Of a stretch of DNA of 64,000 nucleotides, positions 25,913 to 36,684 are shown one piece after another. The DNA is taken from NCBI RefSeq assembly GCF_963422355.1, contig NC_085101.1, positions 1,810,701-1,874,700 of the forward strand. The letters are read 5' to 3'. A program made the position numbers and the translations under genes. This stretch comes from Corticium candelabrum. Its lineage: Eukaryota > Porifera > Homoscleromorpha > Homosclerophorida > Plakinidae. The stretch's first letter is position 1; each line of letters begins with the position of its first letter. The notes under the pieces were generated by a model. The model saw nothing but the letters and a program-made list of their open reading frames with translations, was not told where the DNA came from and searched no databases.

Positions 25913-27390
25913 GAATGCAAATGCCCACTACTTTTGAACTGGCAATTAATATTAAAGCTAACAAATTATGCCGCTTTTGTCTTTTTACCTAGTTTGTTTT
26001 ATATTAACAATGAATATCAGGAATACCAATTTTTAGTTCGAATTGTTGTGCACAGTGATATACTAGCGATATCCCATCATCTGCTTTCTCATTTTTTCGA
26101 CCAAGTGATGACAAAATGAAGCTGAGACTTTTCTGATGTCTGAAATTTGCTTCTTGGTTACTGACACAGATATGCCAAAGTGGTCTTATAAATAATTAGC
26201 CGAATACACTGTGAATAACTTTTATTTTGGAATGTTATTGACAAAACTCAAAATCGCTTACAAATATACCACCAGTTTAGTTCAGCTCTTATATTGTACA
26301 ACAACTATATATGCCAGAATTCAACTCAAATGCTATAAAATTGTAAATTTGGATGAACATACAGATAGATCTTCTGAATAGTTATATTGATTGTTTGTAC
26401 CTTCACACAATGAAAGAGGATATTTGTAATCAAAGGAAGGAACATTTGGTACTATGCACCTTTGTACAGTGTGGTTAGGGAATAGGGTAGAAACTATGGA
26501 ATTTCCTGGAGGCTTGCAGACAAATAAAGATACCACTGATAACCATAATTCTGATTCTGATTTGGTTGCTTCACGCCAAACCTGTGTATCTCTATGACTT
26601 ACTATCCAGGGATAAGGATGGTCGAATGTGTACGTGTAACACTAAACAGGGCCTGATCCAGAGATACAATCTTGGGTTGAGCCCACACACATTTTAACAG
26701 GCTTCCAGTACATATGAAAATCACACTACAATGCAATCCCTTGAAGTCTCGCTGCTACACAAACATAAACACCTGCCTCTTGTGTTCAAACTTTGAATCT
26801 AAGACTACCCTTAATTAAATGAGTATAGCAAATTATAATATGATCCTAAATTCTTAAAAGGTGTTCCTAGACTATTGAATTCCTCATAAACAAGTTACCA
26901 ACAGTTAGATAATTGATCGCATACTGTACACACTCTAACTGGATACATAAGTGAAGAGACTTTACTCCACACAGTCTGTACACCATGTACGTAAAAATAT
27001 ACTCATATCAATACCATGGCAGTTAATACAAGATTTACAGAACTCTCATGATTTTAAGTTGATTGTACACAAGCTATGCCCTACGCTAGTTGAAGACGAT
27101 ACACACACCAACCTGGAGACATCTGTTCATAACAAATTGCAATAGCTAGTGCAGCCTTGGACAGATGATGTTGCCGCCACAGTTAGACTGACTGAAGTTG
27201 ATGATCCACCACTGCCCACTTTTTCCCACAATTCCGGTGTTTCAATAATCTAAAATACACATAAAACTGAAAATTGCCATGAACAGTTGTGACAGCAGAG
27301 GAAATTTGTTTCCATGATCTGAAATTCTAGTGTGTGGCACCAAGCTGCTACTGTAAACAAGGAATAACAAGAAAGCATCAACTGCATGGC
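25913..27390. other. intergenic, no gene seen
   Basis: Only an ATTAAA-type signal near 25951, just after the P4H-TPR stop, is of note. Short ORFs at 26333-26536 and 26951-27145 show no motif or splice context. Confidence 0.4.
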
Positions 27391-28091
27391 TAGCCTACGA
27401 ACTTCCAGACCAGAGAGCGCGCGAAGCGTGGTAACTCTAGTCTGGACAGAACGGTACTAAAATGATTGTGGAAATAGCCTTTTAATTAAGCCAATCAGCA
27501 TCTTAGATCCAGAATGTTGGCTCTAAATTGTGATTGGTTTAGCAGAAATTGGTTATGCTAAGTGCACTAACGCTGATTATGCCCCTGTGAAATCCTCCTG
27601 GCGGCTAAATGCACGCCAGAGGCACTAAGTGCATGCAAGAGCCGTGAATAGAGACTCTGACATGCGCACGTGTCTTAGTTTTTGTTTCAGCTCCAGTTGT
27701 TTGATCTTTTCAAGCTTGCGGTGACAGGACATGCACAGCAGCGTCACTAGACCATCCATCACCTTTGAACAACTGGTCGAGCGAATCTCACCAGTCAAGC
27801 GTTCTGCCAAAGAATCAAAGAGTCATCGTTTCATGCCGTCCACCAAGATATTGCCGTAAACACGGCAGACATCTCTTCTCCTCGTTTGTGAGATCTCATG
27901 ACATTTACAAATGATATGTTTGTGTCATGCAAAAGCACGGTATCTTTCCATCTCATTATTGATCCGGGTAATACGATCCTATGCTGTTAGACTACCATTT
28001 AGCATCGCTTTGAGAGTACGTCCGAAATCATTTTAGTATTGTTTTGGTCCAGACTAGAGTTCGTGCTCTCTGGTCTGGAAGTTCGAGGCTA
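27391..28091. mobile_element. non-autonomous TIR element (701 bp), 9-bp TSD, Mutator-like
   Basis: The left end TAGCCTACGAACTTCCAGAC and right end, read inverted as TAGCCTCGAACTTCCAGACC, pair over about 65 bp, continuing through an ACTCTAGTCTGGAC block to ACTAAAATGATT. Identical 9-bp direct repeats CTGCATGGC flank it at 27382-27390 and 28092-28100. Family knowledge: a 9-bp target duplication with long TIRs points to the Mutator/MULE group. There is no transposase, so it must have been moved in trans. The 116-bp element at 39657-39772 has similar TAGCCTCG ends. Confidence 0.85.
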
Positions 28092-28162
28092 CTGCATGGC
28101 ATTGCCCTCAACCCATTCTCCATTAATTGATTAATACATCCTACGTTTCTTGAAACTATTAA

Positions 28163-29169
28163 AGGGGAAGTCCAACAAAAATGAACTTAACTTGTATGAG
28201 TACATCTTACAAAGACATATCGATCGGTATAAGTTACTCCGTTATCTTTGCTTTTGTAAACGAGAACGAGCGGTGTTTCTGTGATGTGCAACGCCCACGC
28301 GCCTGCTTCGCGCTTCCTGGTGGATTAAGCTCCGCCCACTGCAAATGAATCAATGCGTTTACGGATGACTGCTAAGGATATATCGAGAATGACAAATGTG
28401 AATGCGAAGATACTATAAAGATCTGCCTTCTTGCCGTCAGTGGTTCCTCTCTAAAGTAAAATGGTGTCGGTAGAGCTGTTTTCCCGCCAGACTTTGAAGC
28501 AGAATTCCTCAATACCACGGCTTACCTAGAGAACGCGCTTGTGCTTGAGTATTTGTTTATCCTTGCTCTTTTAATATCCGAAGAGAAATGTACAGCGCAC
28601 TGTTTGGCGTGACCTACAGAGGATAAGCCTATTTTCATATCCGGGATTGTAACCTTCTACCAATCAGCGGCAAAAGAAAGTGAGCAGACCGGATGTGAAA
28701 ATAGGAACGTTTCTGTAGCAGACGCCAGACGGCACGCTGAACGTTTCTCTTTAGATATTAAAAGAACAAGGATAAACAAATATTCAAGCACAAGCGCGTT
28801 CTCTAGGTAAGCCGTGGTATTGAGGAATTCTGCTTGCAAGTCTGGCGGGGAAACAGCTCTACCGACACCATTTTACTTTAGAGAGGAACCACTGACGGCA
28901 AGAAGGCAGATCTTCATAATGTCTTCGCATTCACATTCGTCATTCTCAATATATCCGTAGCAGTCATCCGTAAACGCATTGATTCGTTTCCAGTGGGCGG
29001 AGCTTAATCGATCAGGAAGCGCGGAGCAGGCACATGGGCGTTGCACATCACAGAAACATTGCTCATTCTCGTATACAAAAGCGAAGATAACGGAGTAACT
29101 TATACCGATCGATTTGTCTTTGTAAGATCTACTCATACAAGTTAAGTTCATTCTTGTTGGACTTCCCCT
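28163..29169. mobile_element. Kolobok-like foldback element (1007 bp) with TTAA target sites
   Basis: Two arms of about 480 bp are near-perfect inverted repeats around a loop of roughly 50 bp at about 28643-28689. The ends are AGGGGAAGTCCAACA and its inverse, flanked on both sides by TTAA (28159-28162, 29170-29173). Family knowledge: TTAA duplications with AGGGG-type ends occur in Kolobok and piggyBac-type elements. ORFs inside (for example 28657-28839 and 28873-29151, minus) are mirror by-products of the palindrome. Confidence 0.85.
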
Positions 29170-29173
29170 TTAA

Positions 29174-30365
29174 AGTGTAAGAATACACTGTATATCTTTG
29201 CTATGTGTGTTTAGAAATATACCTGCATGCTCTAATTCATTAAGAGGTAATGTTGCAGTTTACACTATATAATCAGCCATTATCAATTTCATAAGTACTT
29301 GTCCCATGTTGCATACGCTCAATGCGATGAGAGCATAACTCTACACAGTGACAGAGATTGGCTGAGTGAGCATGAAGTTCGCCTGCTATAAAGAATGAAT
29401 ACTCTCGTACAAGGCAGCTTGCAAGTCTTGTCGTGCCAAATAATGACTTATAATTGCAGAATTCCAGTTAGGTTACTTCAGCGAGCACGGCACCCAGCCT
29501 CACCCTCCCTGTGCCCTGCCTAAACGCTGGGGATCTTCCAGTGCCCTGCTCAAATATATCTAGGCATAGCTACAATGAGAATCAATGCTATGAAGGCTGC
29601 ACATCGAGCCAGTGACTACGTATTCTGGAGTGTTCGTTATGCAGTACAAACTGTCGCATATTATGTTTTATATAGATGTGATACTGGACCTTCAGGGGCT
29701 AAAGTAGAGAGATGTGACCAGCACAAACAAGGCTACTCATATGCATGCATTCAGAAGTCATACCATGCCATCGAGTAAGAGACAACAGTAAGAGTAGGCA
29801 AAACAGGTAAGAGCACCACATTGCTAGTAGCATACTTAAGGTATGTTGGTGTTTCTGCACTAATTTGCCAGAAACTGGGATCCATCTCTCATAGATCAAC
29901 CACACCACAGACTGCCATGCACAATTCAGATTCCAGCCCTGACGATAAGAGACATGATCTAGACAGGCGTAGAAAAACATCGACTGGAAGGCCTTGGCTG
30001 TTCATTAGCACGGAAAAAGACGAAAAATGACACACAACTACGATGTTTGGCAAATTGTGTCGAGAATAAGAGATCCATTAACTGACAACTGACGTATCAC
30101 AGTAGTACAGTAGCACAGATTCTGCCTGCTTGTGAGTTTGATGCCAATGCCAAAGGTGATTAAAACATAGTGGGCAAAAACAATTCGTATGACTCAGTAT
30201 TCGTATGACAGAGCGGTCCTTGGCAACCCCTTCCCTGGCCTAATTCAAATCCTAGCTGGAACACTCAATTCGCTGCTACTGTGCAGCTACTCAGCTAATC
30301 TGTTTAGCTAATCTGTCATGTTAGCATTATCATTAGCTGAAAGATGAGGGGGTAACTGTCCTTAC
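29174..30365. other. spacer between two foldback elements, no gene seen
   Basis: No conserved frame or RNA is visible. Opposed ORFs at 29575-29778 and 29699-29980 overlap each other and have no motif. A GCCCTGCCTAAACG/GCCCTGCTCAAA short duplication occurs near 29512-29553. Confidence 0.35.
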
Positions 30366-31434
30366 AGGGGAACTCACACGCAAAAACAGGTTGCTTTTGA
30401 AAAATAGCCTTGTCTTCGAGAAGTTTAACGGTACCCTAGTCGCCAGCCAAAGCAACTCTGTAAAGGAGAAATTACATTTCGAATGCTCCCAGACAACAAT
30501 GACAGCAAGGTATGACGTCACTGGAGGTTGACTTGGATCGTTTTCTATTGGAAAGATCTTGAATAACGAGACGTGACTTTCTACATCAAATCGCCTGATT
30601 GGAGACAACACTTGTACCTTCACTGTGAGGTAGGTGTAGTTTCGTAGTGATAAGAGCAAAACGCTGGAGGCATTCGTTATGACTCCTCATGCGCGTAGGT
30701 CTGGAACTCCGAGGAAACACTTCATCAACTTCCGCTTTGCCGTTTTCTCTTAGTTTACGACTCTCCTAGTCGATCTGAAGTTTCTTACCTCCCACTTGAG
30801 ATATCTAAGGTTCATTAGTTTCTTAACTCCAATTTGAGACATCTAAGGTTCATTAGTATGCTGTTGACTTGTAAAGTTTGTCGTAAACATGCCGGGAAGA
30901 CGTCTGTTTAGATTTAAAATCGATCGAGCACGGTTGAGAGTGGATTCTGCGTTTGTTGCTAAACAGGAGGGAGTCGAACCACATTCCAGAGTAAGGGTAG
31001 ATCATTTTCAGTTGGACTGCTTTGAGAGACTTCAAAGCAGGGTTAGTGGGCGGGTTAGGGTTAGGACAGATGTAATAGTGTTGTAGTTTCCTACCCGTTC
31101 CAGTCTTTTTACAGCAGTACACGTCAAAGCGGAAGTTGATGCGATGTAACCTCGAGGTTCCAGACCTATGCGCATGAGAAGTCATAAGGAATGCCTCCAG
31201 CGTTTTCCTCTCATCGCTACAAAGCTACACCTACTTCACAGTCCAATCAAGCGACTTGATGTAGACATTCGCATTGCACTAATCAAGATTTTTCCAATAC
31301 AAAACGATCCAGGTCAACCTCCAGTGACGTCATGCCTTGCACACCTTCTTCGTCTGGGAGCATTCGAAACGCGATTTCTCCTTTACGAAGAAGTCACTTT
31401 GGCTAGCGACTTGTTTGGTGTGCAAGTTCCCCTT
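30366..31434. mobile_element. second Kolobok-like foldback element (~1.07 kb)
   Basis: The ends AGGGGAACTCACACGC and its diverged inverse (TGTGCAAGTTCCCCT) are followed by about 310-370 bp of matching inverted arm on each side, including GGTATGACGTCACTGGAGGTTGAC-type text mirrored near 31310-31335. The right flank is TTAA and the left flank is TTAC. The loop (about 30740-31130) holds a 44-bp tandem duplication around 30780-30860 and a short GGGTTAGGGTTAGG tract. It is older than the 28163 element, with more mismatches, and has no transposase. The right TTAA supplies the stop codon of the candidate last Rab18 exon. Confidence 0.75.
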
Positions 31435-34400
31435 TAACTCTGATTACAAACCTTTTGTTTATAAGCAAACAGTACGGCAATGAAGAAACCCAAAAAATAA
31501 TACTCCATGTACTCATGGATCCTTTCGTGCTCTGCCTCCAACTTGCAAGTTGTTCTGCCGCCAACGTAGGGATATCGCATTTTAGCAGCATGACACATTC
31601 TCACAGCATGCTTATTCTGTAACTCCTATCCTAAACACCTACAACTGCTTTGATTGTTTGCATGAGCATCATCAACAAACCAGAGACTACACATACAGTA
31701 CCGGCAATAAGTAACCTAACATTTTTATCGTATGCGTATCGTATCGTATCGTATCGTATCGTATCGTATCGCTGTCAGCTTACTTATTGCCGGTACTGTA
31801 GTCCACTTTCACAAAGACACAAAATAATTGAACACATTCAATCTTTTCCTACCACACAAAGAGCACCGACTGACCTTTTCTACAAGCTCTTCAAATGCCA
31901 ACTCCACTCCTTCACATGTTTTCGCACTGCACAGTAACATAGTGACTCAAAAACATAATTTGACACTCCATCGCGACCAACTATACCTTGCTTCTACAAA
32001 CAACATTGCGTGCTTTCTAGCAAATCTCTCGCCTTCTGCTCTGGTGATCACTCTGTTTGGCTGAAACCACCACAGCACATACTTTCAAACACAATCAACT
32101 CAAGTCGATTCTCCATACTTTGTCAATCTTGTTGCCAATCAGCATTTTCACAATATTTTTCTTCGTTGCATATGTGTCTAACTCATTCAGCCACACACTT
32201 AAGTTCTCAAATGTATCCCTACTGCTACAGTCATATACTGTACAAACGGAAAGCAGCAAAACAGCAATTAGACATAGCCAATGCTTTAACTTAAACTAAA
32301 CTAGAACATAACAATGCAACTTTGACAAGGGTCCAGAAGTATCCAGACAAACATCTTGTCAAATCTAACATTTGACTGTAAGCCAAGAAATTTTTGATGG
32401 TGATTTACCTAAATCAAATCTCGACCTAAGTTTATGGAAGTTGTCAAACCTCTAGGAGCAAACAGACATGTCCATGAACATGACAAATTATTGCAATTAT
32501 TATCTAACTACATAGTGCACACCTACTCTTGTGTTGCACAAACATGTAAATGTAGTTCTAGTGCACTGTGCTTCCAGCCAGGAATCTCAAGCTTCTGAGG
32601 AGTTTCACCAAAAACAAATTGCTACCAAAGCGGAATTTTCAGGAGGTACAAAACCAAATTTGTATGCCATTGAAAATTTCATGGTCTACAGTACTTGGTA
32701 GTCAAACATGTGCATTAAAAGGTTGCAATAATTCAGATAAAAACTCTAGCAAAACATTTAGCTAAAATGTATTGGTAATAAAAGTATTTACTGGATATTA
32801 ATTCATAGTAAGGGTGGTGGAACTGGTCTGGCTTAGCGGGTGTTAATTAAGTAAGGGTGGTCATTGCATATAAATTAGCATACACTCATGTCAGCTCTTT
32901 GTAAGATCATAAAAATCTGAACTTGCCAAATGGCCTCAACCATTCTTCATTAGCAGTGTTCTCGCCAGTTGTACCAGCCTTTCTGGCATTATGCTGGTTG
33001 AGGAACAAAAAGTGGCCAAAACTGCTGGTTGGGAGTGGCCTAGGCGTGGTCCATAAACAAACGTCTTAGCAGTAGGTGGAAATGCACACCAAACATTCAA
33101 ATTTTCTATGTCACGTTCGGTAAGGGTCTGGGTATCAAAATATATTCGTAGGGTTCGTAAGCACAACCCGCACATGCCATATCCGGCTTATCTGTCACAG
33201 ACATAAAGCTCTATCTTAGTGGCATGCGTCACGCATTTTGTGTCATCCTCTGCTCGTCGTCATTGGCTTGGCATGTGCACACCTGTGCTGCAGTATCACA
33301 GTTGAAATGGTGTTAGGAAAGATGCCCATGTTTAAACCATCTAACAAGCTGCAAATCGTAACAGTGACGTTTTGGTTGTAGTAAATACAGTAAGTACGCA
33401 TGACAGGAACTGTTTACGGATGCATACATCCTACCTTAAAGTTAGCAAATCAGAAGTGACATCATATTTTATGTATATGATGTCATAAGTTAATTAGCAT
33501 TGCTGGTTGAGACAAAATCCTGGCGAGAACACTCATTAGCTCCTACAAAAACTTGTAGCAACTGCAGTCTTACCCTTGTAAATGTGTAAAACTATCACAA
33601 AATAGAGCCTCAATCCTTTGTGGTAGTTGATTACAAGTAGCACCTGACTTATCTCATGGCACTGAATGCTCTTTTACTACCAGCTTTTGTAGCAGACATC
33701 ACCAAAATCAATTTTAGCTTAGAACCATCTGAATTGTATGACGATGCCATTATAATCATCAAACCTAGACACTTGCGACAAGAAGATCTCGACCGTGAAA
33801 TATTCAAACTGCTCACATATATTTTTACCTATTGAATCAGCTATCCTCAACCGAAAAGTGTATGCCATAGGCGACTAGTGAAAGTTCAGTTTAAAAAAAA
33901 GTGGTCCGGCCATGGCTGGACCAGTTCCAGTGTTCCTGCATATTGAAAGGTTACTGTAAATAAAACTTTTCATATGACACCCATGAATACAAAACAATAA
34001 AGTCTGTACAAAAGCTAAGTTGTTCTAGGTTTGTTCAAGTAAATAAGATGGGAAGATAATGCTGTCGGCAAGAAGTTAAGCAAGGTAGATTCAACTTTGT
34101 AACATGATTAGAGATGATGATAGACATCAAAGCTATCGTCATCTTGTGCCTTCCATATCACTGCCAAACCATGTACTCAATTGAATAAATGTTATGTTGT
34201 CACATGCACAAGTACATTGCACGAACAAAAATGTCTAGCATTAGAATAGAGCAAGCAATCTTTGAAACCTTTAGCAAAAGACAAAATTGTATCCAGAGTT
34301 AATTTAGGGGTCATCCATAATTGTCGACATTTTCTCAAGCGTGCAAAGTGTACTCTTTTCAGCATACCTCCCCCCTCCTCTCTCTCTCTCTCTCTGCTAA

Positions 34401-36020
34401 GCGTACATAAAACTGTTGGTCATGTGAAGCTATTTCTAATGTGCCATGGTATTACAATAATTAAACAATTAGAAGCCTTTTCGAAGATTGATATGCACAT
34501 TTTGTCATTCTGGTCAGTAGTCTTCCATTGTCGTTGCACTTTCTGCAAAGCTTCCTCATGAGACAATGTCCAAAATGGGCTGGCAAAGACAAAAGCGTTT
34601 ACAAACTGCTAGTACCTGTTCGCCAGCATTTTATGAACAGTGCAAAGTCTCCCAGACAGGTCTGTTAGTACGTACGTACCTATGGCAGAGTACCTACCAT
34701 CCTACACCATGTACATTTCAAACATGTGCGACAAATAGTTAGTGCACACTATAAGCGACGGATAGTTACGTATAAACATAGATCCAATGCACGTATGCAT
34801 AAATGCGATGTCCTTACTTCACTATCACTTCCTATCTACTTCTTGACCAAAAGAAATCATCAACATTTTGGACTCCACCACAAAAGCGTACAACTACTAT
34901 TACTCCCTCCCCCTAGCATACGCTTTGTATGCTTGAGAAAATGTCGATAATTATGGATGACCCCTTAATTAACAAAACCAATAAATACAACAACCTTTAG
35001 TCTGTCTGTATCTAAATGAAGTACTAATTAAATATATCCCCTCTCTCTATTTACCTATTTCTCTGTATGTTATACCTCTCTGCCTTAGTAACATCTATTA
35101 ATAACTTATCTTGGGCATATATGTTTCGTTGTACACACAGTACTCCACAACCAGTCAGTGTTCGAAAAGTGGTCGGCAAGTAGTCATTTGACGACTGAGT
35201 TCATGTGATGACCACTTATACCAATGAGGTTGCCATCCTGATGACTAAAGTCACTCAAGTTATGGTGGACCCAATAAATATTTGTTTTATGCTGTAGAGT
35301 TGCATAGCAAAATTGACTGAGAGTGTCACCTCTGAAGTCATGGAATTTCGTTTACTTGCCGGAACAATCAGTATCACTATTTGATATTAAAGTAAAAGTC
35401 CTTGACGACTGAAAATTTTGTAAGATTGCCACAATATGGCGACAGTGTCTGCCGTAAAATTTCGAACATCGAGTCAATAGACAAAACTAATGAATGTACC
35501 TAATATAACTCCATGAGCTCCTCTGTAGTAAGCAGGCGTTAGCGTCCGGAAACGTTCTTGTCCTGCGGTGTCCTGACGCATGACAACAACGCAGCATGTC
35601 AAGTCAAGTCACACAAACAACAGTACGTTATTACACATACCCATAAGGCCAGTTTCGCCTTGTTGCCATGAACAGTCAAATGTTTAGTCTTGAAGTCGAC
35701 CCCTGCACGGCACAAATGACATAAAACCCACACAATTCACAGGACAACGTCAAGCAGCTCGATTATCGTCATTCCATCTCACCAATGGTAGCCGCAATAT
35801 CAGGGTCGAACTTGTCATCCGTAAATCTTAGGATGAGACTAAGTAATTAACAAAAAGTTGTGTTTGTAAAAAGGAATGAAACGCTTCACTGGGTAAATTA
35901 CTGTGTGACCCAGTGAGAACCCATATGTTTTCGTCGTTTATTTTCAGACCTTGACTTTCCAGTTCCACTGTTTCCAACTGTGAGAATCTTCAAACTCGTC
36001 AGTACGCTGTTGTCAGTCAT
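31434..36020 (-). CDS. RAB18: Rab18-type small GTPase, last exon tentative
   Basis: Membrane-traffic GTPase linked in animals to ER and lipid droplets. Seven exons splice in phase: 36020-35950, 35838-35783, 35702-35641, 35572-35500, 32237-32119, 32060-31987, 31926-31875. They encode the P-loop GNSGTGKS, the effector region [40 protein letters not shown], the guanine-specificity motif GNKIDK and [20 protein letters not shown]. The TDD..FDP.(L/I)AATIGVDFK block is diagnostic of Rab18 over other Rabs. The usual tail (prenylated Cys motif) was not found. The only in-phase candidate exon, 31616-31434, reads 60 codons with [20 protein letters not shown] and then a hydrophobic stretch, and stops in the TTAA of a transposon. 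A 3.26-kb intron (35499-32238) holds two TIR elements. The GTPase body is certain; the 3' exon is a guess. Confidence 0.85.
31694..31800. mobile_element. small mariner-like hairpin element with (GTATC)n core
   Basis: TACAGTACCGGCAATAAGTAA at the left is matched by its exact inverse at the right (TTACTTATTGCCGGTACTGTA), so TA lies at both ends as expected for a Tc1/mariner TA target. The 65-bp interior is mainly a pentanucleotide GTATC repeat (about 31732-31772). Confidence 0.75.
32412..32710 (+). repeat. dispersed repeat, copy 2 of 2
   Basis: This is the partner of 23435-23705 in the same orientation, with several small insertions, for example near 32470-32490 and 32650-32680. It lies in the long Rab18 intron. 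Confidence 0.7.
32955..33533. mobile_element. hAT-like non-autonomous TIR element (579 bp)
   Basis: The ends are AGTGTTCTCGCCAG and CTGGCGAGAACACT, preceded and followed by the direct repeat CATTAGC (32948-32954, 33534-33540). A secondary inverted GCTGGTTGAG motif lies inside both ends. CAGTGTTCTCGCC is a typical hAT terminus. No transposase is present. It sits in the large Rab18 intron. Confidence 0.8.
34305..34964. mobile_element. TIR element (660 bp) flanked by TTAATT
   Basis: TAGGGGTCATCCATAATTGT at the left pairs with its near-exact inverse at the right over about 40 bp, through TCGACATTTTCTCAAGC. Direct repeats TTAATT lie at 34299-34304 and 34965-34970. The interior contains a (CT)n tract at 34379-34397 and no coding capacity. 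The superfamily is uncertain. Confidence 0.8.
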
Positions 36021-36148
36021 CGCCTGTATCAGTGTAATGTGGCGCATGCGCAAAAACTCTAGACTGGCGAGTCCGAGGTACTTTGTAATCTGCTGGTTCT
36101 CGGCTAATCGCTTGTTGCTTGTGTCTTTACGTGCCGTTTTTGTATTAG
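36021..36148. promoter_or_regulatory. 128-bp divergent promoter of Rab18 and eL27
   Basis: Start codons of Rab18 (36020, minus) and eL27 (36149, plus) are only 128 bp apart, so this segment must contain both core promoters and 5' UTRs. A pyrimidine-rich TGTGTCTTTACG stretch just before the eL27 start resembles the TOP-type leader of ribosomal protein genes (inference). No TATA box is seen. Confidence 0.65.
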
Positions 36149-36684
36149 ATGGGGAAGTTTCTTAAGGCCGGTAGAGTCGTCCTCGTTCTAAATGGTCGAT
36201 ACGCAGGAAAGAAGGCCGTCATAGTGAAGAACCACGACGACGGAGACAGCCGACGACAGTACGGGCACGCTCTAGTCGCCGGCATCGCCCGGTATCCACT
36301 CAAAGTGACAAGACGAATGGGAACGAAACGTTTGGCAAAGAGGTCAAGAATAAAACCGTTCGTGAAGGTTTTTAACTACAACCATCTCATGCCCACTCGG
36401 TCGGACAGTCGTACATATGTTGACCGAACTTGTATGTGAATGCGTTGCTGTGACTGTAGGTATTCGGTAGACGTAAGTGTAGACAAGACTGTTGTAAACA
36501 AAGATGTCTTTTCGGAACCTTCCAAGAAGCGGAAAGCAGTGAGAGAGGTGAAGGCCAAGTTTGAGGAAAGGTCAGTTATGGCACTTGCTGTGGCTATGTT
36601 TGATGAGCATAAACCTGAGTCTCTCGTTTCTGTAGATACAAGACGGGAAAAAACAGGTGGTTTTTTCAGAAGTTGCGGTTCTAG
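36149..36684 (+). CDS. RPL27: 60S ribosomal protein eL27
   Basis: Structural protein of the large cytosolic ribosomal subunit. Three exons (36149-36399, 36460-36570, 36636-36684) splice in phase to 136 codons plus stop, the same length as the human protein. Landmarks are [20 protein letters not shown] with the KOW-type RNA-binding segment, [41 protein letters not shown] and the invariant ending [16 protein letters not shown]. Intron 1 (60 bp) and intron 2 (65 bp) are very short. An AATAAA signal is at 36736-36741. It shares a 128-bp divergent promoter with Rab18. Confidence 0.98.

Noticed and set aside
28657-29151. Two minus-strand ORFs of 60-92 codons
   Set aside because: They lie in the arms of the 28163-29169 palindrome and mirror each other; no motif.
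31021-31080. GGGTTAGGGTTAGG tract as telomeric sequence
   Set aside because: Only two hexamers inside the loop of a foldback element; too short to mean anything on its own.
30333-31437. ORFs of 89-110 codons on both strands
   Set aside because: They are produced by the arms of the foldback element at 30366-31434.
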